A stretch of 64,000 nucleotides of DNA from Ralstonia insidiosa (GCF_008801405.1 NZ_VZPV01000001.1:868001-932000), one strand, 5' to 3'; positions 43,048-51,967 are shown, numbered from the stretch's first letter. The notes: generated by a model not told the origin, from the letters alone. Numbers and translations: made by a program.

Positions 43048-43701
43048 TCAGAGAATGTGATGCTGCTTCATGTAGCGATGGACGATCTCGATGCGCATGC
43101 CGGCGTCCATCAGTTCCATCAGCTTCTGCTTGGCCTTGAGCGGCACCGGCAGCAATTCACACAGCCGGTTGGCGACCCAGCTTGGGCTGTTCCACTCGTA
43201 CGGCTCGGCCATCAGCACGTGGCCGTCTTCGCGCGTGCTCAAGGTCGTGACGATGCGGCGCAGGGCGTTCACGCAATCATCGAAAAGCTCGCCCTTGCAG
43301 TCCTGCACGTCGGCACCGATGGGCTCTACCGTGCCGCGCATCAGACCGTTGGACGTAGTCTCGAATGACAGCACCTTGAAGCGCTGTGTGCCGCGCACCT
43401 TGATCATCAACAGGCCCAGTTGCTCCATATCGCATTCCACGATGTGGGCAATGCAGCCGACGTCCACTGGCACGGTCGACGCATCTGCCGTGGCGACTTC
43501 ATTGCCGCGCTCGATCAGGCAGACGCCGAAAGGGGTCTGGTCGCGCAGGCAGGTGCGGACCATATCCATGTAGCGGGCTTCGAAAATACGCAGCGGGAGA
43601 AGACCGCCGGGAAACAGCACCGTGTGTAGCGGAAACAGCGACAGCTCGGTGGGCAGCGGCGGCAGCGGTGAGAACGGCGAGAGAGCGATGTCTTCTTGCA
43701 T
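43048..43701 (-). CDS. LON peptidase substrate-binding domain protein
   Basis: A 217-residue stand-alone Lon N-terminal domain (LSLFPLHTVLFPGGLLPLRI; FGVCLIERGNEV) with no ATPase or peptidase part. Such proteins are conserved but of unclear role. The ATG at 43701 (MQEDIALSPF) is preferred because the extra upstream residues show no domain. Convergent with mutY, and downstream of rapZ on the same strand. Confidence 0.88.
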   Translation of the reverse strand: MQEDIALSPFSPLPPLPTELSLFPLHTVLFPGGLLPLRIFEARYMDMVRTCLRDQTPFGVCLIERGNEVATADASTVPVDVGCIAHIVECDMEQLGLLMIKVRGTQRFKVLSFETTSNGLMRGTVEPIGADVQDCKGELFDDCVNALRRIVTTLSTREDGHVLMAEPYEWNSPSWVANRLCELLPVPLKAKQKLMELMDAGMRIEIVHRYMKQHHIL

Positions 43702-43799
43702 GAGCGAGTGGAGCGGACGGCGGCAAGACTTTCGCGTGGCGCCGCGCAAGCCGTATCCGTACATCCTGCGGGGCTGGCTCGGCGCGCATGGCGCGCGGT

Positions 43800-44702
43800 T
43801 CAGCCCTCTACGGCCAATTCGCGGTGGCGGACCAACACATTACCATGCGCGCGGAAGTACGTGGCGAGCCGCTCGGCGATATACACCGAGCGGTGCTGGC
43901 CGCCCGTGCAGCCGATCGCCACCGTCAGGTAGCTGCGGTTGTCGGCAATGAAACTCGGCAGCCACTTTTCGACGTACGCGCGGATGTCTTCGGCCATCGC
44001 CAGCACCATTGGCTGGCTTTGCAGGAAATCGATGACGGGCTGGTCGCGGCCGGTCAGCGGGCGCAACTGTGTGTCGTAGTACGGGTTCGGCAGCGAGCGC
44101 ACGTCGAAGACGAGGTCGGCATCTGTCGGCACGCCGTGCTTGAAACCGAACGATTCGAACATCAGCGTGATGTCGTGCGGTTCGTCGCTGATGAATTCCT
44201 TGATGTACGCGCGCAGGGCGTTGGTGCGCAGCGTGCTGGTGTCGATGCGATGTGCAGGGTCGGCCAGCGGGCTGAGCAACTCGCGCTCCATCTCGATGGC
44301 TTCGATGAGCGACGTGTCGGCATCTTTCGGCGCTTGCGGCGGCTCAGCGTTCGCATGCGCAGATGCGGGGCGGCCGTTGCGGATGGACAGCGGGTGGCGA
44401 CGGCGCGTTTCTGAGTACCGCTGCACCAATGCGTTCGTGCTGGCGGTCAGGAACAGCATGCGCACGTCGTGTTCCTTGCGCAGCGTCGTGATGGTCTCGG
44501 GCACCTTGCGCAGCGATTCGCGGCTGCGGATGTCGGTGGCCACGCCCAGGTGCGTATAGCCCTGGTCCGCCAGATAGCGCGCCAGTTCGGGAATGAACTG
44601 CGCAGGCAGGTTGTCGACGCAGTAGTAGCCTGCGTCTTCGAGCACGTTCAGGGCGACCGATTTCCCTGAACCCGACATACCGGTGATGAGAATGATCCGC
44701 AT
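43800..44702 (-). CDS. rapZ: RNase adapter protein RapZ
   Basis: A nucleotide-binding adapter. In enterobacteria it delivers the GlmZ sRNA to RNase E. It is 300 residues with Walker A GMSGSGKS (about residues 8-15) and the C-terminal GCTGGQHRSVYIAERL. Residues about 109-130 form an Ala/Pro-rich insertion not present in the shorter (about 284-residue) enterobacterial protein. It closes the rpoN-hpf-ptsN-hprK series, with psiF lying between it and hprK. Confidence 0.95.
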   Translation of the reverse strand: MRIILITGMSGSGKSVALNVLEDAGYYCVDNLPAQFIPELARYLADQGYTHLGVATDIRSRESLRKVPETITTLRKEHDVRMLFLTASTNALVQRYSETRRRHPLSIRNGRPASAHANAEPPQAPKDADTSLIEAIEMERELLSPLADPAHRIDTSTLRTNALRAYIKEFISDEPHDITLMFESFGFKHGVPTDADLVFDVRSLPNPYYDTQLRPLTGRDQPVIDFLQSQPMVLAMAEDIRAYVEKWLPSFIADNRSYLTVAIGCTGGQHRSVYIAERLATYFRAHGNVLVRHRELAVEG

Positions 44703-44747
44703 GCCGCGAGGATAGCATCCCTCTGTGGCAAACCAGAGACCAAAGAA

Positions 44748-44772
44748 AAAGGCGACCGCCCGGGTCGCCTTT
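44748..44772 (-). terminator. Intrinsic terminator after psiF
   Basis: AAAGGCGACC (44748-44757) pairs with GGTCGCCTTT (44763-44772). On the minus strand the stem is followed by TTCTTTG. Confidence 0.75.
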
Positions 44773-44795
44773 CTGGTGTGGCTCTAAGCGGATGC

Positions 44796-45149
44796 TCAGC
44801 TCTTCGAGAGGCACTCTTTCTGGGCGTTCTTGTACTCGTCGCCCTTCTTGCCCTTGTTGGCCTTCGAGCAGGCAGCCATCTTTTCCTGCTGGGTCATCGG
44901 TGCGGCGGCCGGGGCAGCGTCGGTCTTGCCGGACAGGCAATCGCTCTGGGCCTTCTTGTAGTCAGCGCCCTTCTTGCCCTTGTTGGCCTTCGAGCAGGCA
45001 GCCATCTTCTCTTGCTGCGAATTCTTGGCTGCCGGGGCGGCGGCTGCGGGTGCGGCCGGGGCGGCAGCCGCCGGCGCGCTACCTTGGGCAAACGCTTGGC
45101 CGGCCAGGAACGGGAGCGCCAGGGCGCAAGCGGCAATCAGTTGTTTCAT
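44796..45149 (-). CDS. psiF: PsiF repeat protein (exported)
   Basis: A 117-residue protein with a signal peptide (about residues 1-21), an Ala/Pro-rich linker, and two PsiF repeats. Each repeat contains QEKMAACSKANKGKKG followed by a second Cys (DCLSG; ECLSK). At the DNA level 43 bases are identical between the repeats. In E. coli psiF is phosphate-starvation inducible. No convincing Pho box was found here. It sits between hprK and rapZ with its own terminator, so it is probably a separate transcript. Confidence 0.85.
   Translation of the reverse strand: MKQLIAACALALPFLAGQAFAQGSAPAAAAPAAPAAAAPAAKNSQQEKMAACSKANKGKKGADYKKAQSDCLSGKTDAAPAAAPMTQQEKMAACSKANKGKKGDEYKNAQKECLSKS
44840..45008. repeat. 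43-base direct repeat inside psiF (44840-44882 and 44966-45008)
   Basis: Identical 43-base copies 126 bases (42 codons) apart encode the shared core of the two PsiF repeats. Exact identity, including silent positions, indicates a recent internal duplication or gene conversion. Confidence 0.85.
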
Positions 45150-45335
45150 CGTCGTATTCTCCTTGGGTACCGTCAGAAGAGCGGGCGGAGACAAGCCGCC
45201 GCGCTCGCGATGAACGCCGCCGCGTGCGTGCCCGGCGCATTCCCCTCCACAACGGGGCGGGGGCATGTCGGGTTGACGTTTCTCGACAAAACTAGGGTAA
45301 AACCCCTCGAATTGCGAAGCTTTGTAACGATTTTG

Positions 45336-46310
45336 TTAAAGCAACCGGCCCTGGGGCGAATGCGATGCCGCTTCAGCCTGCATGGCGGCGCGCTGGCGGT
45401 CCATGAAGTCGCGCAGCGTGTCGATGCCGCGCAGGCGCAGGATGGTGTTGCGCACGGCGGCCTCGACCAGCACGGCCAAGTTGCGGCCGGCCGCCACCTG
45501 AATCTTTACCATGTGGATCGGCAGGCCGAGCACATCGAGGTATTGCGAATCCAGCGGCAGACGTTCGAACTCGCCGTCGTTGCGTCGCACGAGCTGCACG
45601 ATCAGCTTGATCTTCATCTTCCGGCGCACGGCCGTCTCACCGAAGATCGTCTTGATGTCGAGCAGGCCCAGGCCGCGCACTTCCAGCAGGTTTTGCAGCA
45701 GCGGCGGGCAGCGGCCCTCGATGAAATCCGGCCCCAGGCGCACGAAGTCGACCGCGTCGTCGGCCACGAGGCCGTGACCACGCGAAATCAGCTCCAGGCC
45801 GAGTTCGCTCTTGCCAAGGCCCGAGTCGCCCATGATCAGCACGCCCATGCCGAGAATGTCGAGAAACACCCCGTGCATCGTCACGCGCGGCGCCGAGATG
45901 CGCGACAGGTACAGGCGCAGGTGGTCGATGACGGCCGCTGATGAAATCGGCGACGTGAACAGCGGTGTGGACGAGCGCGTGCAACGCAGTTCCAGATCGG
46001 GCGGCGGATCTACGCCGTCAGCCACCACCAGGAAGGGCGGTTCCAGCAGGATCAGCTCACCCATCTGGCGCTTGCGGTTTTCTTCCGACAGGCGCTGGTA
46101 GTAGGTGATCTCGGGCTTACCGAGCACCTGGATGCGGTTCGGGTGGATGAGGTTCAAGTGCCCGACCAGGTCTGCCGCTGACGTGGCCTCCTTGGCGAAA
46201 TCCACATCGAACGCGCGGTCTGCGCCTTCCAGGCCGGCGACCCACGACAGCTTCAGGTCAGCTGCGTTGTCGTCGAAGATCGATTGGGCGGTGACGCCAG
46301 TCAGTTCCAT
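45336..46310 (-). CDS. hprK: HPr kinase/phosphorylase
   Basis: Phosphorylates and dephosphorylates Ser46 of HPr (324 residues). The Walker A is MGDSGLGKSELGLELISRG, followed by HGLVADDAVDF, and the C-terminal signature is VAAGRNLAVLVEAAVRNTI. It follows ptsN by 73 bases on the same strand. The pair links nitrogen-PTS phosphorylation to kinase control, as seen in many proteobacteria without a sugar PTS. Confidence 0.96.
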   Translation of the reverse strand: MELTGVTAQSIFDDNAADLKLSWVAGLEGADRAFDVDFAKEATSAADLVGHLNLIHPNRIQVLGKPEITYYQRLSEENRKRQMGELILLEPPFLVVADGVDPPPDLELRCTRSSTPLFTSPISSAAVIDHLRLYLSRISAPRVTMHGVFLDILGMGVLIMGDSGLGKSELGLELISRGHGLVADDAVDFVRLGPDFIEGRCPPLLQNLLEVRGLGLLDIKTIFGETAVRRKMKIKLIVQLVRRNDGEFERLPLDSQYLDVLGLPIHMVKIQVAAGRNLAVLVEAAVRNTILRLRGIDTLRDFMDRQRAAMQAEAASHSPQGRLL

Positions 46311-46383
46311 AGCAGGGCGCGGTGATGCCGCTGGGCGGTGCGCATTCGCAATCGGTTGCGTTGCTGCACCGATTGCGCCGCGC

Positions 46384-46839
46384 TCAGGGCCGCCAGTCGG
46401 TCAGTAGCTGGTGAATCGCCTCGGGCGACGGCAGGGTGGCGAGGCCTTCGCGCATGTCGCGGTCGGACAGCAGTTGGGCAATTTCAGAGAGGATCTCCAG
46501 ATGCTGCTGGGTGGCCTGTTCTGGCACCAGCAGGAAGATCAACAGCGAGACCGGCTTGCCGTCGGGCGACTCGAACGGCACCGGCTCGGCCAGGCGCATG
46601 AACGCTGCCAGAGGCTGCTTTAGCCCCTTGATACGGCCGTGCGGGATGGCCACGCCGGCACCCAGGCCAGTGGAGCCGAGCGATTCGCGCGCGAACAGGT
46701 TGTCAGTGACGACCGCGCGGGCGACGCCGTGATTGTTCTCGAACAGCAGACCGGCCTGTTCAAAGACCCGCTTTTTGCTGGTTACGCTGACGTCGAGGGC
46801 AATGTTCCCGGGCGGCAGCAGTTTGGCCAAGCGATTCAT
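46384..46839 (-). CDS. ptsN: Nitrogen PTS EIIA-type phosphocarrier PtsN
   Basis: A 151-residue EIIA(Ntr) domain. The phosphorylated histidine lies in GVAIPHGRIKGLKQP, and the downstream LLIFLLVPEQATQQHLEILS is typical. The ATG at 46839 is preferred to a TTG two codons earlier. A promoter with a perfect TATAAT is visible 60 bases upstream. Confidence 0.95.
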   Translation of the reverse strand: MNRLAKLLPPGNIALDVSVTSKKRVFEQAGLLFENNHGVARAVVTDNLFARESLGSTGLGAGVAIPHGRIKGLKQPLAAFMRLAEPVPFESPDGKPVSLLIFLLVPEQATQQHLEILSEIAQLLSDRDMREGLATLPSPEAIHQLLTDWRP

Positions 46840-46898
46840 GTGCAATGCGTGAAATGAGCGGCGTCCTTCTGCACCAAGATGGCGCGGACAATCGGGTC

Positions 46899-46927
46899 AT
46901 TATAGACCACGTGCCGCGCGGCATTGT
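46899..46927 (-). promoter_or_regulatory. Candidate sigma-70 promoter of ptsN-hprK
   Basis: On the minus strand the -10 is a perfect TATAAT (46904-46899), with a weak -35 ACAATG (46927-46922) 17 bases upstream. It separates ptsN-hprK from the hpf transcript, which ends at 47139-47172. The rest of the 346-base gap between ptsN and hpf shows no gene. Confidence 0.55.
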
Positions 46928-47138
46928 GCGGCGCACCAGCGGTGTGCCGCGCAGGACAGAAGGCGAATCCCCCAAGGCTGCGATTCAGTCGGTGCGGGCA
47001 AATTGCGCCTGAGCATCGACCCTGTTGTTGCCAGCATGGCGGCAAAACCCACGCCACGCCCAGCATTCATACTTTCGTCAGATTTTAGCCCGACTTAATT
47101 CGGATGCAATCGGATTCGTCAGGAATGCACCACGGCAT

Positions 47139-47172
47139 AAAAAAACCGCGCCATCTGAGGGCGCGGTCTTTT
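47139..47172 (-). terminator. Intrinsic terminator after hpf
   Basis: ACCGCGCC and GGCGCGGT form an 8-bp stem around ATCTGA. On the minus strand the stem is followed by a run of seven T. Confidence 0.85.
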
Positions 47173-47185
47173 GCGGTGCGGGCTG

Positions 47186-47539
47186 CTATTGCTGCATCTG
47201 CACGGCCTGGAGGGCCTGGTGCTTTACGCTGTCGCGGTCATGTCCTTGCACACGATCCTTGTACTTGATGACCTGCCTATCCAGCTTGTCGACCAAGAGG
47301 TCGATGGCCGCATAAAGATCTTCATGGTGTGACTCGACGAAGACGTCTTTACCCTTGAGGTGCAGGTTGATTTCCGCGTACTGGCGACGGTTCTTCTCCT
47401 TGTGGTTATCGACCGATAGCAACACGCTGACGCCAATCACCTGATCGAAGTGCCTGATCACACGCTCCAGTTTCGTTTCCACGTATTCACGCAACGGCGG
47501 CGTGATGTCCAGGTGGTGTCCACTGAGTTTGAAGTTCAT
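47186..47539 (-). CDS. hpf: Ribosome hibernation promoting factor (HPF/YfiA family)
   Basis: A short-form hibernation factor (117 residues) that binds the 30S subunit. It starts MNFKLSGHHLDITPPLREYV, followed by KLERVIRHFDQV and the conserved ESHHEDLYAAIDLLVDKLDR. An AGGAG-like AGAAGGAGAA lies before the ATG at 47539. It lies immediately after rpoN, the conserved order. Confidence 0.95.
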   Translation of the reverse strand: MNFKLSGHHLDITPPLREYVETKLERVIRHFDQVIGVSVLLSVDNHKEKNRRQYAEINLHLKGKDVFVESHHEDLYAAIDLLVDKLDRQVIKYKDRVQGHDRDSVKHQALQAVQMQQ

Positions 47540-47590
47540 AGCGGTTCTCCTTCTCACGGATGGGCCGCACCGGAATTGCCCGCGATGCGG

Positions 47591-49099
47591 CTATAAAGAC
47601 TTGCGCAGATTCACTGCAGGAATCTTGAGGGCTTCGCGGTATTTGGCCACCGTCCGACGGGCCACCACGAATCCTTGTTCACCTAACAGCTCGGCAATTC
47701 TGCTATCGGACAGAGGATTCTTCGGGTCTTCGGCTCCTACAAGTTGCTTGATGAGCGCGCGTATCGCAGTGGATGACGCGGCCCCGCCGGTTTCCGTCGA
47801 TACATGGCTGCCGAAGAAGTACTTCAGCTCAAACGTCCCCATGGGCGTTGCCATGTACTTGTTGGTCGTCACACGGGAGATCGTGGACTCGTGTAGGCCC
47901 AGCGTATCAGCTATTTCCCGCAAAACCAAGGGGCGCATGGCGATTTCGCCGTGCGTGAAAAAGCTCTTTTGACGTTCGACAATAGCTTGCGAAACACGCA
48001 GGATCGTGTCGAAGCGCTGCTGAATGTTCTTGATCAGCCAACGAGCTTCCTGCAGTTTCTGCTGCAGATTGGCGGCACCGGTTTCCCCACGACTGCTGCG
48101 CAGAATTTGCGCGTACATGTCGTTGATGCGCAGGCGCGGCATGACGTCCGGATTGAGTTGTGCCATCCAGCCAGCACTGGTCTTGCGCACGACGACGTCG
48201 GGCACCACGAAGTCGGCTTCTGCCCGACCGAAAGCGTGTCCGGGGAACGGCGCCAACGAACGGATCAGTTCATGCGCTGCCTTCAGCGCGGGTTCATCGA
48301 CGGACAGCGCCTTCTTCAGTCGCGTGTAGTCGCGTGCGGCAAGCAGTTCGAGATGCTGGTTGACGATGATGAGCGCAAGCGCCTTCGCCGGTGAATCAAG
48401 TCGATGCAACTGCAGCGACAGGCATTCGGCTGCCGAGCGTGCACCGACGCCCGGTGGATCGAAACTCTGCAGCATGCGCAGCGCGGCCTGCAGCTCATCG
48501 AGTTCGACTTCGAGTTCGGCGGGCAGGTCGGTGAGGACTTCGTCGAGCGTAGCGGAGAGATAGCCCTCATCGTCGAGCGATTCGATCAGGAAGATGACGA
48601 GGCCCTTGTCGCGCATCGACAGCTTGAGCGGCGCGAGCTGTTCCATGAGGAATTCGCGCAGGCTTTGTTCGGCTTCGCGCAACTGCAGCGGGGCGCGATC
48701 GTCTTCATCCGATTGCGGCTTGCGGGCGAAGTCGTCGAGGCTCCAGTCGGAGCGGTCTGAGCCGTAATCGCTGTCGAAATCGGCGCCGCTGTCGTGGCCG
48801 TCGTAGCTGTTGTCGGGGGTGTCGGAACTGTCCGCCCCGTTGGGCGAAGGCGGCGGCGATTCGGTGGGCAGCGGCGTGGCGTTGTTGTTCTGCAGCGCGT
48901 TGACGGAGCCGTCCGCGCCAATGCGCGCGGAGGTGTCGAGCCACTCGTTTTCCCGCTCCAGCAGCGGGTTTTCGGTCAGTGCCTGTTCAACTTCCTGCTG
49001 CAGTTCGATGGTCGATAACTGCAGCAGCCGGATGGACTGCTGCAACTGCGGCGTGAGCGCAAGATGCTGAGAGAGGCGGAGCTGGAGCGACTGTTTCAT
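47591..49099 (-). CDS. rpoN: RNA polymerase sigma-54 factor
   Basis: A sigma factor for nitrogen and other enhancer-dependent genes (502 residues). The activator-interacting N-terminus (LQLRLSQHLALTPQLQQSIR) is intact. An acidic Asp/Ser-rich region II spans about residues 70-130. The core-binding domain and the C-terminal RpoN box ARRTVAKYREALKIP are present. A -24/-12 promoter is visible in this window upstream of nrtA. It is downstream of lptB. Confidence 0.97.
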   Translation of the reverse strand: MKQSLQLRLSQHLALTPQLQQSIRLLQLSTIELQQEVEQALTENPLLERENEWLDTSARIGADGSVNALQNNNATPLPTESPPPSPNGADSSDTPDNSYDGHDSGADFDSDYGSDRSDWSLDDFARKPQSDEDDRAPLQLREAEQSLREFLMEQLAPLKLSMRDKGLVIFLIESLDDEGYLSATLDEVLTDLPAELEVELDELQAALRMLQSFDPPGVGARSAAECLSLQLHRLDSPAKALALIIVNQHLELLAARDYTRLKKALSVDEPALKAAHELIRSLAPFPGHAFGRAEADFVVPDVVVRKTSAGWMAQLNPDVMPRLRINDMYAQILRSSRGETGAANLQQKLQEARWLIKNIQQRFDTILRVSQAIVERQKSFFTHGEIAMRPLVLREIADTLGLHESTISRVTTNKYMATPMGTFELKYFFGSHVSTETGGAASSTAIRALIKQLVGAEDPKNPLSDSRIAELLGEQGFVVARRTVAKYREALKIPAVNLRKSL

Positions 49100-49163
49100 G
49101 CGGGCTATTCTATGCCCAACAGTCAGTCGATGGAACGGATTTTGCTTTAAGGTGCGCCCTTAC

Positions 49164-49199
49164 CACGTCCATTCGCACGTCCATTCGCACGTCCTTACG
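49164..49199. repeat. 12-base tandem repeat, three units, between lptB and rpoN
   Basis: Two exact copies of CACGTCCATTCG are followed by a third, CACGTCCTTACG, with two changes. It lies in the 131-base gap between lptB and rpoN and does not encode anything visible. Confidence 0.85.
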
Positions 49200-49230
49200 A
49201 CGTAAGCGCCGTGTGCGATCAATCGGTGGC

Positions 49231-50019
49231 TTACATCCGGAAGTTATCGCCCAGATAGACCTTGCGCACATCCTCGTTTTCGATGATCTGCGCAGGGCTT
49301 CCGGCGGCGAGCACCGAGCCTTCGCTGATGATGTAAGCGTGATCGCAGATGCCCAGGGTTTCGCGCACGTTGTGATCGGTGATCAGCACGCCGATGTTGC
49401 GGTTTTTCAGGAAGCTGACGATGCGCTGAATTTCGCCCACAGCGATCGGGTCCACGCCGGCAAACGGTTCATCGAGCAGGATGAAGCGCGGCGACGAGGC
49501 CAGTGCCCGGGCAATTTCCACACGACGGCGTTCACCGCCCGAAAGCGACAGCGCGGGGTTATCGCGCAGGTGGGCAATCTGCAGGTCGTCGAGCAGGCCG
49601 TCGAGGCGGCGGTTGACCTCGTCTTGCGAGAGCTTCTTGCCGTCCTGCTCTTGCAGCTCGAGCACGGCGCGGATGTTCTCCTGCACGTTGAGCTTGCGGA
49701 ACACCGAGGCTTCCTGCGGCAGGTACGACAGGCCCATGCGCGCGCGCTGGTGGATCGGCAGGCGGCTGATGTGCTCGCCGTCGAGCACGATGTCACCGGC
49801 GTCCAGCGCCACGAGGCCCACGATCATGTAGAACGACGTGGTCTTGCCCGCGCCGTTGGGGCCGAGCAGGCCGACCACTTCACCGCTCTTCACGTCGAGC
49901 GATACGTCCTTGACCACCGTGCGCGTGCCGTAACGCTTCTTCAGATGGCGTACGACCAGCGTGCTGGAGGTCGTGGCCTGCGGAGCGACGGTCTTGGGGG
50001 CGAGGGTAGTTGCGGACAT
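49231..50019 (-). CDS. lptB: LPS export ABC transporter ATP-binding protein LptB
   Basis: Powers LPS extraction from the inner membrane with LptFG (262 residues). Walker A is GPNGAGKTTSFYMI, the signature is LSGGERRRVEIARAL, and Walker B is FILLDEPFAGVDPI. The start MSATTLAPK at 50019 is chosen because upstream codons are low-complexity and overlap lptA. It lies in the order kdsD-kdsC-lptC-lptA-lptB-rpoN. Confidence 0.97.
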   Translation of the reverse strand: MSATTLAPKTVAPQATTSSTLVVRHLKKRYGTRTVVKDVSLDVKSGEVVGLLGPNGAGKTTSFYMIVGLVALDAGDIVLDGEHISRLPIHQRARMGLSYLPQEASVFRKLNVQENIRAVLELQEQDGKKLSQDEVNRRLDGLLDDLQIAHLRDNPALSLSGGERRRVEIARALASSPRFILLDEPFAGVDPIAVGEIQRIVSFLKNRNIGVLITDHNVRETLGICDHAYIISEGSVLAAGSPAQIIENEDVRKVYLGDNFRM

Positions 50020-50047
50020 AGACGATACGGAAAGACAGGCGTGCGGA

Positions 50048-50629
50048 TCAGGGCTTGGTGGCAGGTGCGGGCGTGCCCGGCGTGCCGGTACGCGGTGCAA
50101 GAACGGCACGCACGCGGCCCGAGGGATTGGCGGCGGTCGTGTTCTCCGGGCCGCCCGAGGCCGTGTAGAACTCCTTCTGGCCGTCATACGTGATCACGGC
50201 GCCGCGGATCTCATCGAGCTGCGTGGCACCCTGCAGGCGCTCCATGCGCGCGCGGGTGATCAGCTTGGAGATCTCTTGCTTGCCGTCGTACTCGATGCGC
50301 TCGCCCCAGCCCTGGATGTATTCGTCGACGTTGTCGCGCTTCTGGCGGATGAAGGCCAGATTGCCGGGCTTGGAGGTGGCGATGGCGTAGTTGTAGCCCT
50401 CCGGGTCGGTGCGCAGATCGGCCTCGTCGGAGCGCAGCACCATGGTGCCCTTGGTCAGCACAACGTTACCGGTCAGATGGTAGACCTGCTTCAAGTCGTC
50501 GTAGCTGGCGTTGTCGGCTTCGAGTACCAGCGGCTTGTCGCGGTCGGCGCGCTCGGCATGTGCGGGCAGGGCCGGGAGCAGCAGCGCAGCAGCGATGGCA
50601 AGGCCGGCGGCACGGAGAGAGTCGGTCAT
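50048..50629 (-). CDS. lptA: LPS transport periplasmic protein LptA
   Basis: Periplasmic bridge protein for LPS (193 residues). A signal peptide ends about residue 25 (LPAHAERA). The OstA-type beta-jellyroll begins at KPLVLEADNASYDDLKQVY, with the typical GNVVLTKGTMVLRSDEA. The C-terminus is Pro/Thr-rich. The ATG at 50629 is preferred to a TTG three codons upstream. Confidence 0.93.
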   Translation of the reverse strand: MTDSLRAAGLAIAAALLLPALPAHAERADRDKPLVLEADNASYDDLKQVYHLTGNVVLTKGTMVLRSDEADLRTDPEGYNYAIATSKPGNLAFIRQKRDNVDEYIQGWGERIEYDGKQEISKLITRARMERLQGATQLDEIRGAVITYDGQKEFYTASGGPENTTAANPSGRVRAVLAPRTGTPGTPAPATKP

Positions 50630-50702
50630 GGAGATCAAGTCAGACAGAGAATAGCGCGGTCGATGGGCGTGGTCAGGGGCGGGGGTGGACGCAGTCTACT
50701 GT

Positions 50703-51335
50703 CTACTGCTTCGGCGTCCCCAGCCCTTCGATCCGGCCGCGCACATTGCCCAGCAATTGTACTTGGCGCGTCACGTTGTTGAAGGTGAGGCCGTTGGCGT
50801 TCATGATCGATGGCCCACGGTGCAGTTCGACCGGCTTGTCGGTGCGCACGACGTCGTCGTTAAGCAGTACCTGGAAGTAGGTCGAGTCGGCGGTCATCAG
50901 CGGGTCTTGGTGCGGGTCAGGGCCTTGCGCGCGGACGACCTTGGCGTTGTTGTACAGATCAATGATGGTGCCTTCGCCGTTCATCTTGCCCAGATCGGCG
51001 CGGGCGGTCACCTGCGGGCGGTCGGGCGCGTATACGCGCAGTGCCGGAAAGGTGACGTCGTAGGTCAGGTCGTCCTCGTAATGGTTCATGTGGACGCCGG
51101 TGAAGCGATATTTGGTCACGCCTTTCTCGTCCAGCGCGGTGGCCGAGACGCCGTCCATCATGTAGTCGGCAACGTGGCGCTTGGGCTGGTTGGCGGTTTC
51201 GTCGGTTTGCGGCGTGTTGACCTGCACCAGCAGGAACGTGACACCGCAGACGATCGCCATCAGCAGGATCGGCAGCCCGCGCAGCATGATCTGCAGCACG
51301 GTGGAGACGAGGTGTTGGGAGCGTTCGCTGGCCAT
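50703..51335 (-). CDS. lptC: LPS export system protein LptC
   Basis: Bitopic inner-membrane protein (210 residues) that links LptBFG to LptA. One membrane helix (about residues 18-37, LRGLPILLMAIVCGVTFLLV) is followed by an OstA-like periplasmic domain. It ends 73 bases before lptA and begins 4 bases after kdsC. Confidence 0.92.
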   Translation of the reverse strand: MASERSQHLVSTVLQIMLRGLPILLMAIVCGVTFLLVQVNTPQTDETANQPKRHVADYMMDGVSATALDEKGVTKYRFTGVHMNHYEDDLTYDVTFPALRVYAPDRPQVTARADLGKMNGEGTIIDLYNNAKVVRAQGPDPHQDPLMTADSTYFQVLLNDDVVRTDKPVELHRGPSIMNANGLTFNNVTRQVQLLGNVRGRIEGLGTPKQ

Positions 51336-51339
51336 GGGG

Positions 51340-51951
51340 TCAGAAAGTTTGCGGGACCTGCAATGGGGGGTGCAGCGGGGTTTCCAACATTTGGGCGAGC
51401 AGGTTGTCGTAGGCGCCCTGGGCCTTGAGGATCAGGTCGGCCACTTCGCGCACGGCGCCACGGCCGCCAGTCGCCTGGGCGACATAGTGGGCGCGGTTGC
51501 GCAGTTCAGCGTGGGCCTGGGCGGGGCAGGCGGCAAAGCCCACCAGCGCCATCACTGGCAGGTCTGGCCAGTCGTCACCCATGTAGCCTGCATCCTGCGG
51601 TTGCAGTTCGGTGGCAGCCAGCAGGTGGGCAAATGCCTCGCGCTTGTCGGCTACGCCTTGGTACAGGTGTTCGATGCCGAGTTCCCCGGCACGCCAGGCG
51701 ACGATCTCGGAATGCCGGCCGGTGATGATGGCAGACGTGATGCCCGCCTGGGCCAGCAGCTTGATGCCGTGGCCATCGAGTGTGTCGAAGGCCTTGCTGA
51801 TCTCGCCCTCGGGGCCGACCAGCAGGCGGCCGTCGGTCAGCACGCCATCCACGTCGAAAATCATCAGGCGCACACGGGCGGCGCGTTCCATCGCTTGCGG
51901 AAAGCGTGCGTCGATGTTGCTGTGGACGGGGGATTCTGCCGGGGCGGACAT
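51340..51951 (-). CDS. kdsC: 3-deoxy-D-manno-octulosonate 8-phosphate phosphatase KdsC
   Basis: A HAD phosphatase (203 residues) that makes free Kdo for lipid A assembly. The catalytic motif I is MIFDVDGVLTDGRLLV, motif II is SAIITGRHSEIV, and motif III lies in GYMGDDWPDLPVM. The start MSAPAES at 51951 is preferred to MLM two codons upstream. Between kdsD and lptC, all in one direction. Confidence 0.95.
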   Translation of the reverse strand: MSAPAESPVHSNIDARFPQAMERAARVRLMIFDVDGVLTDGRLLVGPEGEISKAFDTLDGHGIKLLAQAGITSAIITGRHSEIVAWRAGELGIEHLYQGVADKREAFAHLLAATELQPQDAGYMGDDWPDLPVMALVGFAACPAQAHAELRNRAHYVAQATGGRGAVREVADLILKAQGAYDNLLAQMLETPLHPPLQVPQTF

Positions 51952-51967
51952 CAGCAAAGTGTCAGGC

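Noticed and set aside
45150..45335. Pho box before psiF
   Set aside because: The region is AT-richer than its surroundings, but I found no pair of PhoB direct repeats at the required spacing.
49164..49199. CRISPR-like array
   Set aside because: Units are 12 bases in direct tandem without spacers, and no cas genes are in the window.
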